From: a virus
DNA: 64,000 nucleotides
Reading direction: 5' to 3' (one strand)
IMG/VR virus record: IMGVR_UViG_3300047553_000984
Coordinates: 1 to 64,000 of that record
Shown: positions 44,043 to 51,285 of the stretch, one piece after another
Position numbering within the stretch: position 1 is the first letter of the stretch
Layout: every line of letters begins with the position of its first letter
Program-made: the position numbers and the translations under genes
The notes under the pieces: generated by a model
Database searches by the model: none
Seen by the model: only the letters and a program-made list of their open reading frames with translations
What the model was told of the DNA's origin: nothing

Positions 44043-44312
44043 ATGGCAGATTCTAATAATTGTAATCCCGGTAAACCGGGCAATCCCGAAATCCGTAGGC
44101 ATTCTTTTAAGCTTAAAAAGGGGTTCAATTACCCACGGAACAAAGTTATCGGTCTTCAAGTAGAGGAAGCTATTTATCGCCTGATTCGCCAAGCCAACAA
44201 AGACCTACTCCGAAAAGCTATAATCGAATCTCTTATCTCTCAAGGATTTGAAGTTCCGGAAGATATAGCTCAACCCTACCGAGACATGGAGTCTCAACCA
44301 ATCCTAGAATAG
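44043..44312 (+). CDS. Hypothetical protein
   Basis: 89 residues. Begins Pro/Gly/Asn-rich and continues as a basic helical region (KVIGLQVEEAIYRLIRQANKDLLRKAIIESLISQGF) that could be a ribbon-helix-helix or small DNA-binding domain. No clear ribosome-binding site. Followed by an inverted repeat and promoter. Confidence 0.5.
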   Translation: MADSNNCNPGKPGNPEIRRHSFKLKKGFNYPRNKVIGLQVEEAIYRLIRQANKDLLRKAIIESLISQGFEVPEDIAQPYRDMESQPILE

Positions 44313-44322
44313 CAAAAAAAGC

Positions 44323-44377
44323 AGCCATAATAGCGTAGCCTCTATTGACAATAGCATATTAGTGCGCTATTATGGCT
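44323..44377 (+). promoter_or_regulatory. Promoter bracketed by a 13-bp inverted repeat
   Basis: TTGACA (44345-44350), a 17-bp spacer and TATTAT (44368-44373) drive the 44405 gene. AGCCATAATAGCG (44323-44335) and its exact complement (44365-44377) flank it, the right arm covering the -10 box. A looping or dimeric repressor could close this promoter; the same repeat could also terminate the upstream transcript. Confidence 0.75.
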
Positions 44378-44404
44378 CCATATTCAACACATTAGGTTAA
44401 TGCC

Positions 44405-45265
44405 ATGTACATTTTAGCACAAAATAATGGTCGTTACCATATATCGGGGCAAAATGTCCTGCAAAATACAAATATCTTAATAATTAACGATATTGCTAAA
44501 AACGATAGCGTTGAGGTGATCAAATTTGGGCTAACCAAAAAAGGTCAGCCGTGGATCGTCTACCGATCCGAAGGTAAGATCCGCAGCCAATTTTTGAAAA
44601 AATCTGATTATATTTTGTGCTGTCAGTTGATTCCCACAGAGGAACACAAGGTGTGGATACACTGGAAAGTGTTCGCCACAAAAAATGCAGACCAAATGAA
44701 AAAAAATAACAAGAATTACGCAACCAATATTTATATTTCCCAAGAGGATAAGGTTAGTATAAGTTGCAATTGTAAAAGTCATTACTTTGCCCCTATAGAC
44801 AAAAAGCAGTGTCGGCACACTGACATGGTTGCCGCCTTCAGTAACAATTTGGTAAATAAAATTCTTAAAACTCAAGCGGGAGAAGAGATCAAGCCCGATC
44901 CCGTGTTGGTAGCAAAAGAAATTTGGGAGTCAAGCTTGGCTCCGATCAAAGTAAGCGTCGGTCAAGCGGAGTACATCGCCAAACGAATTTCAGCATTACA
45001 GCACGATGACTTGAAAAACTTTGACCTAGGGGGACTGCAAATCATTGAAACACCCGCTGGAGTGTTTTTGGGTAAAAAGATTGTTCAGCCGCCAGTTCGC
45101 CGTCAGACTACCTCTAGCCAGGTGGCACCCCGTCAACCAGTTTCCGTCCCCGCTTCTACACCAATTCCTGAAAAAATAGCGGCAGCGCATCGCAGTATTC
45201 GTGCCGCCATCAAGCAAAAAATCGCAACCACAGCCACAACTACAGCAGGTGGACTGGAGACGTGA
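44405..45265 (+). CDS. SWIM-type zinc-finger protein
   Basis: 286 residues. Residues ~118-140 read SCNCKSHYFAPIDKKQCRHTDMV, the CxC...CxH pattern of SWIM zinc fingers, which mediate DNA or protein binding. The N-terminal ~110 residues are strand-rich and the C-terminus is a Pro/Thr/Ala-rich linker plus basic helix. The gene ends 6 bp before the CRISPR-like array and converges with the TnpB-like nuclease gene. A link between the two is possible but unproven. Confidence 0.6.
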   Translation: MYILAQNNGRYHISGQNVLQNTNILIINDIAKNDSVEVIKFGLTKKGQPWIVYRSEGKIRSQFLKKSDYILCCQLIPTEEHKVWIHWKVFATKNADQMKKNNKNYATNIYISQEDKVSISCNCKSHYFAPIDKKQCRHTDMVAAFSNNLVNKILKTQAGEEIKPDPVLVAKEIWESSLAPIKVSVGQAEYIAKRISALQHDDLKNFDLGGLQIIETPAGVFLGKKIVQPPVRRQTTSSQVAPRQPVSVPASTPIPEKIAAAHRSIRAAIKQKIATTATTTAGGLET

Positions 45266-45271
45266 TTTACG

Positions 45272-45641
45272 CTTGCAATTTCCCCTCAGAGATCGCGTCC
45301 TCATTGCTGCCGTGTAAACCAAAACGAGTACCTTGCAATTTCCCCTCAGAGATCGCGCTCTCATTGCTACCACCGGGACCAAGAGTTGCCCGCTCTTGCA
45401 ATTTCCCCTCAGAGATCGCGTCCTCATTGCTGCACACAGTAATCCAGGCACAATGGAGAGCTACGACTACTTGCAATTTCCCCTCAGAGATCGCGCCCTC
45501 ATTGCTGCGGCAATTTTCCGGGATGCTGCCATCGGTCAAAGAGACTTGCAATTTCCCCTCAGAGATCGCGACCTCATTGCTGCGCCCACCCTAGCTCAGG
45601 GTCTTGCAATTTCCCCTCAGAGATCGCGACCTCATTGCTGC
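45272..45641 (-). CRISPR. Six-repeat CRISPR-like array
   Basis: Six 39-bp repeats start at 45272, 45332, 45395, 45470, 45545 and 45603. The unit runs CTTGCAATTTCCCCT to CTCATTGCTGC and differs between copies mainly at positions 27-28 plus one change at 38. Five unrelated spacers are 21, 24, 36, 36 and 19 bp. Each repeat has GCAAT...ATTGC near its ends. On the minus strand the array directly follows the RuvC nuclease gene, whose stop codon lies inside the last-listed repeat. Spacer lengths are too variable for a standard array, so a non-CRISPR interspersed repeat remains possible. Confidence 0.55.
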
Positions 45642-47551
45642 CCATCCCCCCACAAGTCAAGCCCCAACTGGATTTGATCGTTGGTTTGCGCGGATCGCTT
45701 CTTTCGGGTCGCTTTCTTGATAGAATTATTGCAAGATATAGTCGAGGATGCTTGCCCGGTAAGGGGCGCGGATTCGGTGAGATATTGCGATTTTTCCGAA
45801 GTGGAAATTGAAGGGGAAATATTTCCCCTTGGTGCCGATTGCTCGGCTTCCTGCTTCGTTGCCGGGGACGGATCCCCATGCTCCACAGGCTTATCATCCC
45901 CGGCCCAAGCCGGGTAGCTTCCGAAGAAGTCTGCGCGATCGCGGATATTTTTTGCAGCGTTGGTATCCGCGTGGTCGATGTGCCCACATTTAAGGCACAA
46001 AAACTTGGTTCCTTTGCGGTTATCTTTTTCTTGGTGTCCGCAATTATTACAGGTCTGGCTAGTTCCAGCCGCCCTGACCTTTTTAAAAATTCTGCCTGCC
46101 ACTTCAGATTTTGACTTAAGAAAGCCAATGAATCGTCCCGGCGTATTGTTGATAATAAATTTTTTCGTCAGTCCTGATTTTTGCTTACGGCGATTTTTGG
46201 CATATTCGCCGTCGTTCCCCACCTTAGTTTTTGCTTTGCGGGACATATTATTAAGTTTCAAGTCTTCAACGGCGATCGCGCTGTACTTTCGCACAATTTG
46301 GGTAGAGTGGTAATGATCCAAAGTGCGGCGACGATTGGCGATGCGCTCGTGCAGCTTACCAATAATTTTTTTAGTCTTCTGCCAATTTTGTGACTTCAAT
46401 TTTTGCCGAGACATTTTTTTCTGGAGTCGCAGCAATCGTTTTTGCAGTCGGGTCACATCTTTAGGTGGCACCAAATCGCCATTGCTGGTAGCGTAAAAGC
46501 AACCGGCGTTAACGTCAATCCCAACTACCTGTTCTTGGCCGGGTTCGTGACGCTTAATTTTACGGGGTGGCTCAAAGAAGTCTCCTGTCAACTGCAAATA
46601 GTAGCTAGAAGCCTTTCGGACAATCTTTAAATTTTTGACATAGCGATTGCCCCAGCGCTTATTCAGCCCTTTGGCTTTGTAAGTTTCACCGGAGAAATAA
46701 ATTTTATCACCAGGCAAAACCTTGGCATTTGACCCTACCAAGACGCCATCTTTGGTGATAGCGGTATTCGTGTCAATCAAGGAGTCAATCGGATTTTTTC
46801 GACTTTTGTATTTAGGTCTGCCTTTTTCTCCGAATCGAGCCTTCCATGCTGCCAGCAAATTTTTGCCAACCAAATTATTGATAAACTTTGATGGAATTGA
46901 TTGTGAGTTGGACTTGGTAAAAAATGCTTTAATTGCATCCGGTACATATTCATCCTGAACAATTCGCTTCTGAGCAACGCTTTTGGTAATATCGTACTCA
47001 GAGGCGATCGGGCATGATTGGGTAAAAACCACATTTCTCCCGTCGCGCACCCAGCACCCCACGGAACATAGCCTAAATACTACGCCTTTCCGAGCCTGAG
47101 TTTCAATGACAAATTGACCCGGATAAAGTTTTTCTAATCCACTCCAAACCTTGTAATTCCCAAAATCTTCACAATGGGCAGTCCCAGATTTGATTTCCGG
47201 GTAATCATTCAGACTGACATTTACATAAATCGTGCGATCGCTGTACAAGGCATACTGCTTACCTCCCAATCGACTCACTCCCAGATTAGAGAAAGCCAAA
47301 TCGAAGCCAGGAACTTCTGGTAATACTTCGTACTTTGGTGCTTTCTCGTGGTCTGGTTGCGACAGATATGCCCCCGGAAACCCCGGAGTAGGGTAATAAC
47401 TTAGTGCCTTAAATTTGGACTGATATTCCAACCAGTCCAGCAGCTTTAAGGATCGGTTCCAAACATAGTTACAAACACCCATCCAGTCGTCAATTAATTG
47501 CTTTTGACGACTGGATAAAGATAGTTTGAACTCTACGATTTTTACCGACAC
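45632..47551 (-). CDS. TnpB/type V-U-like RuvC nuclease
   Basis: 639 residues, longer than a typical ~400-residue TnpB. The RuvC centre is complete: D346 (GIDVN), E429 (AVEDLK) and D529 (HADTNAAKNI). A zinc ribbon C501/C504/C519/C522 lies between the last two motifs. The ~330-residue N-terminal part is enlarged compared with IS605 TnpB, and a ~100-residue basic tail follows. Such proteins are RNA-guided DNA nucleases, either transposon TnpB (guide from the element's right end) or Cas12 of subtype V-U beside a small array. No TnpA is adjacent and the array is, which favours the second reading. A 15-bp palindrome lies just upstream. Confidence 0.85.
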   Translation of the reverse strand: MSVKIVEFKLSLSSRQKQLIDDWMGVCNYVWNRSLKLLDWLEYQSKFKALSYYPTPGFPGAYLSQPDHEKAPKYEVLPEVPGFDLAFSNLGVSRLGGKQYALYSDRTIYVNVSLNDYPEIKSGTAHCEDFGNYKVWSGLEKLYPGQFVIETQARKGVVFRLCSVGCWVRDGRNVVFTQSCPIASEYDITKSVAQKRIVQDEYVPDAIKAFFTKSNSQSIPSKFINNLVGKNLLAAWKARFGEKGRPKYKSRKNPIDSLIDTNTAITKDGVLVGSNAKVLPGDKIYFSGETYKAKGLNKRWGNRYVKNLKIVRKASSYYLQLTGDFFEPPRKIKRHEPGQEQVVGIDVNAGCFYATSNGDLVPPKDVTRLQKRLLRLQKKMSRQKLKSQNWQKTKKIIGKLHERIANRRRTLDHYHSTQIVRKYSAIAVEDLKLNNMSRKAKTKVGNDGEYAKNRRKQKSGLTKKFIINNTPGRFIGFLKSKSEVAGRIFKKVRAAGTSQTCNNCGHQEKDNRKGTKFLCLKCGHIDHADTNAAKNIRDRADFFGSYPAWAGDDKPVEHGDPSPATKQEAEQSAPRGNISPSISTSEKSQYLTESAPLTGQASSTISCNNSIKKATRKKRSAQTNDQIQLGLDLWGDGQQ

Positions 47552-47580
47552 CTTAATCTCCTGTTTCTATACATATTCAA

Positions 47581-47615
47581 GAAATATATAGAAAATCCAT
47601 TTTTCTATATATTTC
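47581..47615 (-). promoter_or_regulatory. 15-bp palindrome upstream of the RuvC nuclease
   Basis: GAAATATATAGAAAA and its exact complement are separated by 5 nt, 30 bp upstream of the nuclease start. It could be an operator in the nuclease promoter or the hairpin of a transposon left end. Confidence 0.7.
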
Positions 47616-47697
47616 GTCAGACAATCTCCCCGCCGATCTTGATCCCTTTTTGGGCATTTAGCGGTTGTTGTTGACCCCAAAAGTATCACAAGCAAAA

Positions 47698-47744
47698 GAG
47701 CGACCAAATTGCGCCTTGTGTTCACGCAATAATTTTAGTCGCTC
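47698..47744 (-). terminator. Hairpin after the exonuclease remnant
   Basis: GAGCGAC/GTCGCTC outer arms with TTGCG/CGCAA inside. On the minus strand it lies after the 47779 fragment and is followed by TTTT. Confidence 0.6.
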
Positions 47745-47778
47745 CAAAAAAAATATTCAAGCTTTTTTGGACAAATGT

Positions 47779-48084
47779 CTAAACGGGTTTTAGGATCTTG
47801 CCGTTATTCGGGTCAATCAATTCCCCATTTTTGTATTTCAGAAAAAGCTTACGAGTGATTTGGCAGTCATTAAGGCAATAGTCGATTACTTCCCGGTACT
47901 TTCCATCTTGCCAAAGTTGAGGGGCAAGTGCTCCATTCCCGGTCTTTGCGTACCCGTTTGCGCGGGCGATCGCATCCAGTGAATAAGAATATCCTTCTGG
48001 TTGGTCTTGCCAATTTACTGAGCCATAAGCACTTCGCCGAACCAATCTTAATAAATCATAGTCTGAGCGGACTAGATTAAACGG
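47779..48084 (-). pseudogene. 3'-5' exonuclease domain fragment
   Basis: The C-terminal ~100 residues of an RNase H-fold exonuclease. DYDLLRLV resembles the middle of the Exo II region, and VIDYCLNDCQITRKLFLKY matches the Exo III motif (YC..D......L). Exo I and any downstream polymerase are missing and the frame is closed upstream by TAG at 48085-48087. An internal TTG start would give 88 residues without active-site completeness. It is a remnant of a DNA-polymerase or YprB-like gene. Confidence 0.6.
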
Positions 48085-48140
48085 CTACGGATTCAGGGAC
48101 ATAAGTTTTGCATTCTAAAATCCAGCGGTCGTACGCTAGT

Positions 48141-48162
48141 AAATCAACCTATTGGTTGATTT
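48141..48162. promoter_or_regulatory. Palindromic operator candidate
   Basis: AAATCAACC and GGTTGATTT are exact complements around TATT, 53 bp upstream of the HTH gene at 48215. Related half-sites (GATTAGTT, GTCAACC) follow at 48171-48199. It is a likely autoregulatory operator. Confidence 0.6.
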
Positions 48163-48214
48163 AATTACCATGATTAGTTAAGTTGCAATTGTCAACCGTA
48201 CTACTTGTGTCAAT

Positions 48215-48436
48215 ATGGGCTTAGTTTGGAGATTGAAAGTGGTAATGGCAGAAAGGGGGGTCACGAACGCAGACCTAGCAAGAGAAACCGGGTTTTCTCT
48301 CCAGCACGTTTGTCGATTGCGGCAGAAACCGCCAAAGCAGCTTTCTGGGGACGCACTGGAGCGTCTCTGTCATGCGCTGAGATGCCACCCTGGAGATTTG
48401 CTTGATTGGGAAGGAGAATTTTACGGGCGGCTCTAA
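48215..48436 (+). CDS. Cro/C1-type HTH regulator
   Basis: 73 residues, HTH_26-like (VWRLKVVMAERGVTNADLARETGFSLQHVCRLRQ; LSGDALERLCHALRCHPGDLLDWE). The best-preserved HTH of the four in this window. A palindrome lies upstream. It converges with the minor head gene, a terminator separating them. Confidence 0.85.
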   Translation: MGLVWRLKVVMAERGVTNADLARETGFSLQHVCRLRQKPPKQLSGDALERLCHALRCHPGDLLDWEGEFYGRL

Positions 48437-48447
48437 GAAGATTCCAC

Positions 48448-48478
48448 AAAAAAACACCCAGCCAAATCTAGCCAGGTG
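48448..48478 (-). terminator. Terminator of the portal/minor-head operon
   Basis: On the minus strand CACCTGGC...GCTGGGTG (imperfect stem) is followed by seven Ts, about 35 bp after the minor head gene. Confidence 0.6.
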
Positions 48479-48512
48479 CAAACCAAATAAATGGAGATTT
48501 ACATTATACCCT

Positions 48513-49160
48513 CTATGGCGGCTGCGCTGCATCTTCCGGGAATAGTTGGTTGCTATAAATTTTGTAGCAACCACAATTTGATCGACAATTACAGGCGACT
48601 GTGGGTGGGGGCAGTACACCGATTCGTTGCCATCCCCTCAAAGAATATTCGTAACATTGATTGCAATTTTCTGTTTTTGTCAAAATTCTTTGTTCCCAGA
48701 GAAAACCGTTTTTTTTGTGAGAAGTTTGTTTAGCCCCTTCGTAAGTCCCGCGAGATGATCTCGTAAACATTTTGATTCGGGCGTTTAATTGAGAATCAGA
48801 AACAAGTCCTTTTTCGTAGTCGTTACTTAATCTACGCAGATATATCAATTCGGACTTTACCCGATTATTGATCGCTTCAATATCTGAATCTTCTAAATTT
48901 TTCTCCCCTCCAATACCCAATAGGTAGCTAATCGCGTGTTGCCGAGTCAAAATTTGACTTGCTTGTTCTTCCCACTCTTTAAGGGATTTTTTTTCAGTGG
49001 TCAACTGCTTAGTTAGCGCTAAAAGATTATTGGTGCTTTCGGAGATAAAATTTTCACGAGATTGAGTGACCGTTGCACCGGAAACCATTTTTCCTTTCAA
49101 AGAACCAGATCGGTGATGATAGCGCTGTGTTTTTTGATTAAAATAATATTCTTCGCTCAT
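48513..49160 (-). CDS. Phage minor head protein (Mu F/SPP1 gp7-like)
   Basis: 215 residues. The C-terminal half carries the head-morphogenesis signature: RSSRGTYEGAKQ, then RILTKTENCNQCYEYSLRGWQRIGVLPPP, then CNCRSNCGC, matching the 'C..C......G....G.LP......CR.NC.C' pattern. The N-terminal half is helical. A few copies sit inside the procapsid near the portal. Its ATG overlaps the stop of the 50-aa protein upstream, which overlaps the portal gene, so the three are co-translated. Confidence 0.8.
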   Translation of the reverse strand: MSEEYYFNQKTQRYHHRSGSLKGKMVSGATVTQSRENFISESTNNLLALTKQLTTEKKSLKEWEEQASQILTRQHAISYLLGIGGEKNLEDSDIEAINNRVKSELIYLRRLSNDYEKGLVSDSQLNARIKMFTRSSRGTYEGAKQTSHKKNGFLWEQRILTKTENCNQCYEYSLRGWQRIGVLPPPTVACNCRSNCGCYKIYSNQLFPEDAAQPP

Positions 49161-49309
49161 GGCCGATTCTCTGCCGTTAAAAATGCTTTCAGCGAAGGTG
49201 GTAGCGTTTCAATAATTGCTAAGACTTTCTCCTTTGTTAATTTACTTTCCTTGATCAATTCCTCGAAAGGAATTAGCGTTGTATTGATGCTAGGGTCTAT
49301 ATTAGGCAT
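49157..49309 (-). CDS. 50-aa protein between portal and minor head genes
   Basis: It starts at ATG 49309-49307, inside the end of the portal gene, and stops at 49157, inside the start of the minor head gene. AAGGAG-type sequence is absent but coupling by overlap at both ends is convincing. The peptide (MPNIDPSINTTLIPFEELIKESKLTKEKVLAIIETLPPSLKAF...) is helical with a short linear start. It may be a scaffold or portal-associated peptide. Confidence 0.65.
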   Translation of the reverse strand: MPNIDPSINTTLIPFEELIKESKLTKEKVLAIIETLPPSLKAFLTAENRP

Positions 49310-50756
49310 ATATTTCACTCCGGTATTGGTTTTTTAATTCTTGTAATCCAGTGGGTGTGATTATACTTCTGCGGTTGTAAGTTCCTTGGCCTGTAAATTG
49401 ATATCTTTCACATTCACCAATAAATATTTTATTACCTGTTTTTTGAGCGACATCAAATTCTTTTTGCTGGTTGCGATAAAGTTTTTTGTCTAAGTCCAGA
49501 ACATTTTGATCCTCTGTGTTCATTTCATCAAATTCTGGATTCATTTGCCCAAAGGTGTGAGGAACATAAATTCGAGGCCAGACGATTCTATATTGGGCAT
49601 TCTTAATTCCATGCAGCGCTAATTCTAGGTCACATAAAAATCTAATTCCCCTAGTGATTTCGGCACGGCGCTTATTTAGAAATAAGCCAAAATGCCTTTC
49701 TGGGGCATAGCTAATTTCTCTTGCACCGATCGCTGGCAGCCCTAATAACCAAGGTGGAACTTGTGATTGACGGGCAATTTGGTAAAGAACGTGGTCGATT
49801 TCTTGCAAAATCCCTGCTAAGTCTGGATTGAAATTAGAAAGTCGTTTAATTTCTGCGTCATTTTGCACAAAAAAATCAGTGATAATGCCGCGCTTGATTC
49901 TCTCTTGATATGCCGCACGATAATCCTCGATCGCCGTTTGGCCGTAGTCGCAAGGTAATTTGTGAATCAAAGGATTATGGGCTAAAGTTTTTGTGGCATC
50001 CCTAAGTTGTTGTTGCAATTCCAGCAATAGCAACCAGTCTTTTCGTGATTCGTAAAACAGGGAGATACCGTAAAGTTTTTCGGGCTGATGTCGCCAATGG
50101 ACGCACCGGATCGGATGGAACACTATCCCCGCCGCATCAGCGACACTTGTCCGTTGTTCAAATCCAAGCAAAATGCCATCGTTGCTTTCAATCCGAAACA
50201 TTTCCCATGTAGGCAAAAACATGAGGCGCTCAATTTGTTTTTTTGACCAATTGATTGAAATTGAGGCAAAGGCATCGCCGAAATAAAGCATTTGGTGGGG
50301 GGCGCGTTGCAATGCGTCGCCGCCAATTACCTCGGAAATTAAATTTCTCAGAATTGCGTAAACTTCTGAATCGATTGGCGTCCCGTCTCCCAAGAATTTT
50401 GACACAATAAATCCGATGTCGTCCCCATCGCTAGATGAGTCCAGCCGATCTGCGATAATGTCGATCGCGGTTGCGGCCAATGAGCAATTTTCTTTAAAGT
50501 GAATCAACTCCCTGGCAACCTGAGCGTCACGCACCGGAAGTTCGCGGATCTCCAGGTCAAAATTCCGATCATAGATTGACTCGTCTCCGGAATAAATTAC
50601 CCCAGAAATCGGTCGCTGACTCCCTTGTATTGGAGCGGCATTGAAAGGATTAATTTCATCCCACAATTGCTTTAAACCTGAAGCGATCGGTTGATTATAC
50701 CACTTGTAATTTTTAGGTTGGTTTTGTTGCTGACTCGACGATCTGGATGGATACAT
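49302..50756 (-). CDS. Portal protein
   Basis: 484 residues, the usual size. The helical stem/wing layout of SPP1/HK97-type portals is recognisable: VARELIHFKENCSLAATAIDIIADRL near the N-terminus, LPTWEMFRIESNDGILLGFEQR and a core ARQSQVPPWLLGLP followed by a long helix with LCDLELALHGI. It forms the dodecameric DNA entry channel and docks terminase. Divergent from the terminase genes across a 45-bp gap. Confidence 0.85.
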   Translation of the reverse strand: MYPSRSSSQQQNQPKNYKWYNQPIASGLKQLWDEINPFNAAPIQGSQRPISGVIYSGDESIYDRNFDLEIRELPVRDAQVARELIHFKENCSLAATAIDIIADRLDSSSDGDDIGFIVSKFLGDGTPIDSEVYAILRNLISEVIGGDALQRAPHQMLYFGDAFASISINWSKKQIERLMFLPTWEMFRIESNDGILLGFEQRTSVADAAGIVFHPIRCVHWRHQPEKLYGISLFYESRKDWLLLLELQQQLRDATKTLAHNPLIHKLPCDYGQTAIEDYRAAYQERIKRGIITDFFVQNDAEIKRLSNFNPDLAGILQEIDHVLYQIARQSQVPPWLLGLPAIGAREISYAPERHFGLFLNKRRAEITRGIRFLCDLELALHGIKNAQYRIVWPRIYVPHTFGQMNPEFDEMNTEDQNVLDLDKKLYRNQQKEFDVAQKTGNKIFIGECERYQFTGQGTYNRRSIITPTGLQELKNQYRSEIYA

Positions 50757-50801
50757 ATTAGAATTAGAATGATAACGATCCTCATTCTCTTAGTATAGAA
50801 T

Positions 50802-51284
50802 ATGCCCCGCCCATCTCGCCCACAAGAAGAATTAGACGACGAATGCCGATTAGTAGGTGAATTAATTCGAGTTCAGCAAAAAAGTTATCTGGAAGTTGCC
50901 CAAATTCTGGGAACTACCTATAGAAATATTCACACTCTGATCCGCCGCTATGACCAAATAAGTGCTATTCATGCACTTAATAGAAGCGTTGAGGAAACCT
51001 ATAATAATCAGTTAATAAAGCTTCAAGCGATCGAGAGAGAAGCGTGGTCACTGTATTACATTCAAATGCAAAATAATCAGAGTCAAGCCAGTAAAACTTT
51101 AGACCTAATTCGGCGAACGGTTGCCGACGAAAATCGATTATTGGGGCTGACAAAAGATCCGCAAATTGCGATCGTTCAAAACACGGAAGCGATTGCCGAA
51201 AGATACTGGCAGAAAGCGGAGGAAATGTATCTTCAATTAAAGTCTGCCCAACCCCTAGACTCAATGGATGAGGGAGCGGAATAA
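50802..51284 (+). CDS. Terminase small subunit (putative)
   Basis: 160 residues. An N-terminal helix-turn-helix (SYLEVAQILGTTYRNIHTLIRRYDQ, ~28-52) is followed by long helices (TYNNQLIKLQAIEREAWSLYYIQM; ASKTLDLIRRTVADENRLLGL), the layout of DNA-recognising terminase small subunits. It lies directly upstream of the large subunit, whose start is 1 bp after its stop. The leader is very short (TATAGAAT just before the ATG). Confidence 0.75.
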   Translation: MPRPSRPQEELDDECRLVGELIRVQQKSYLEVAQILGTTYRNIHTLIRRYDQISAIHALNRSVEETYNNQLIKLQAIEREAWSLYYIQMQNNQSQASKTLDLIRRTVADENRLLGLTKDPQIAIVQNTEAIAERYWQKAEEMYLQLKSAQPLDSMDEGAE

Positions 51285-51285
51285 A

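Noticed and set aside
45262-45677. Several open frames across the 39-bp repeats, on both strands
   Set aside because: Repeats and four spacers are multiples of three, so frames stay open by arithmetic; none has a ribosome-binding site.
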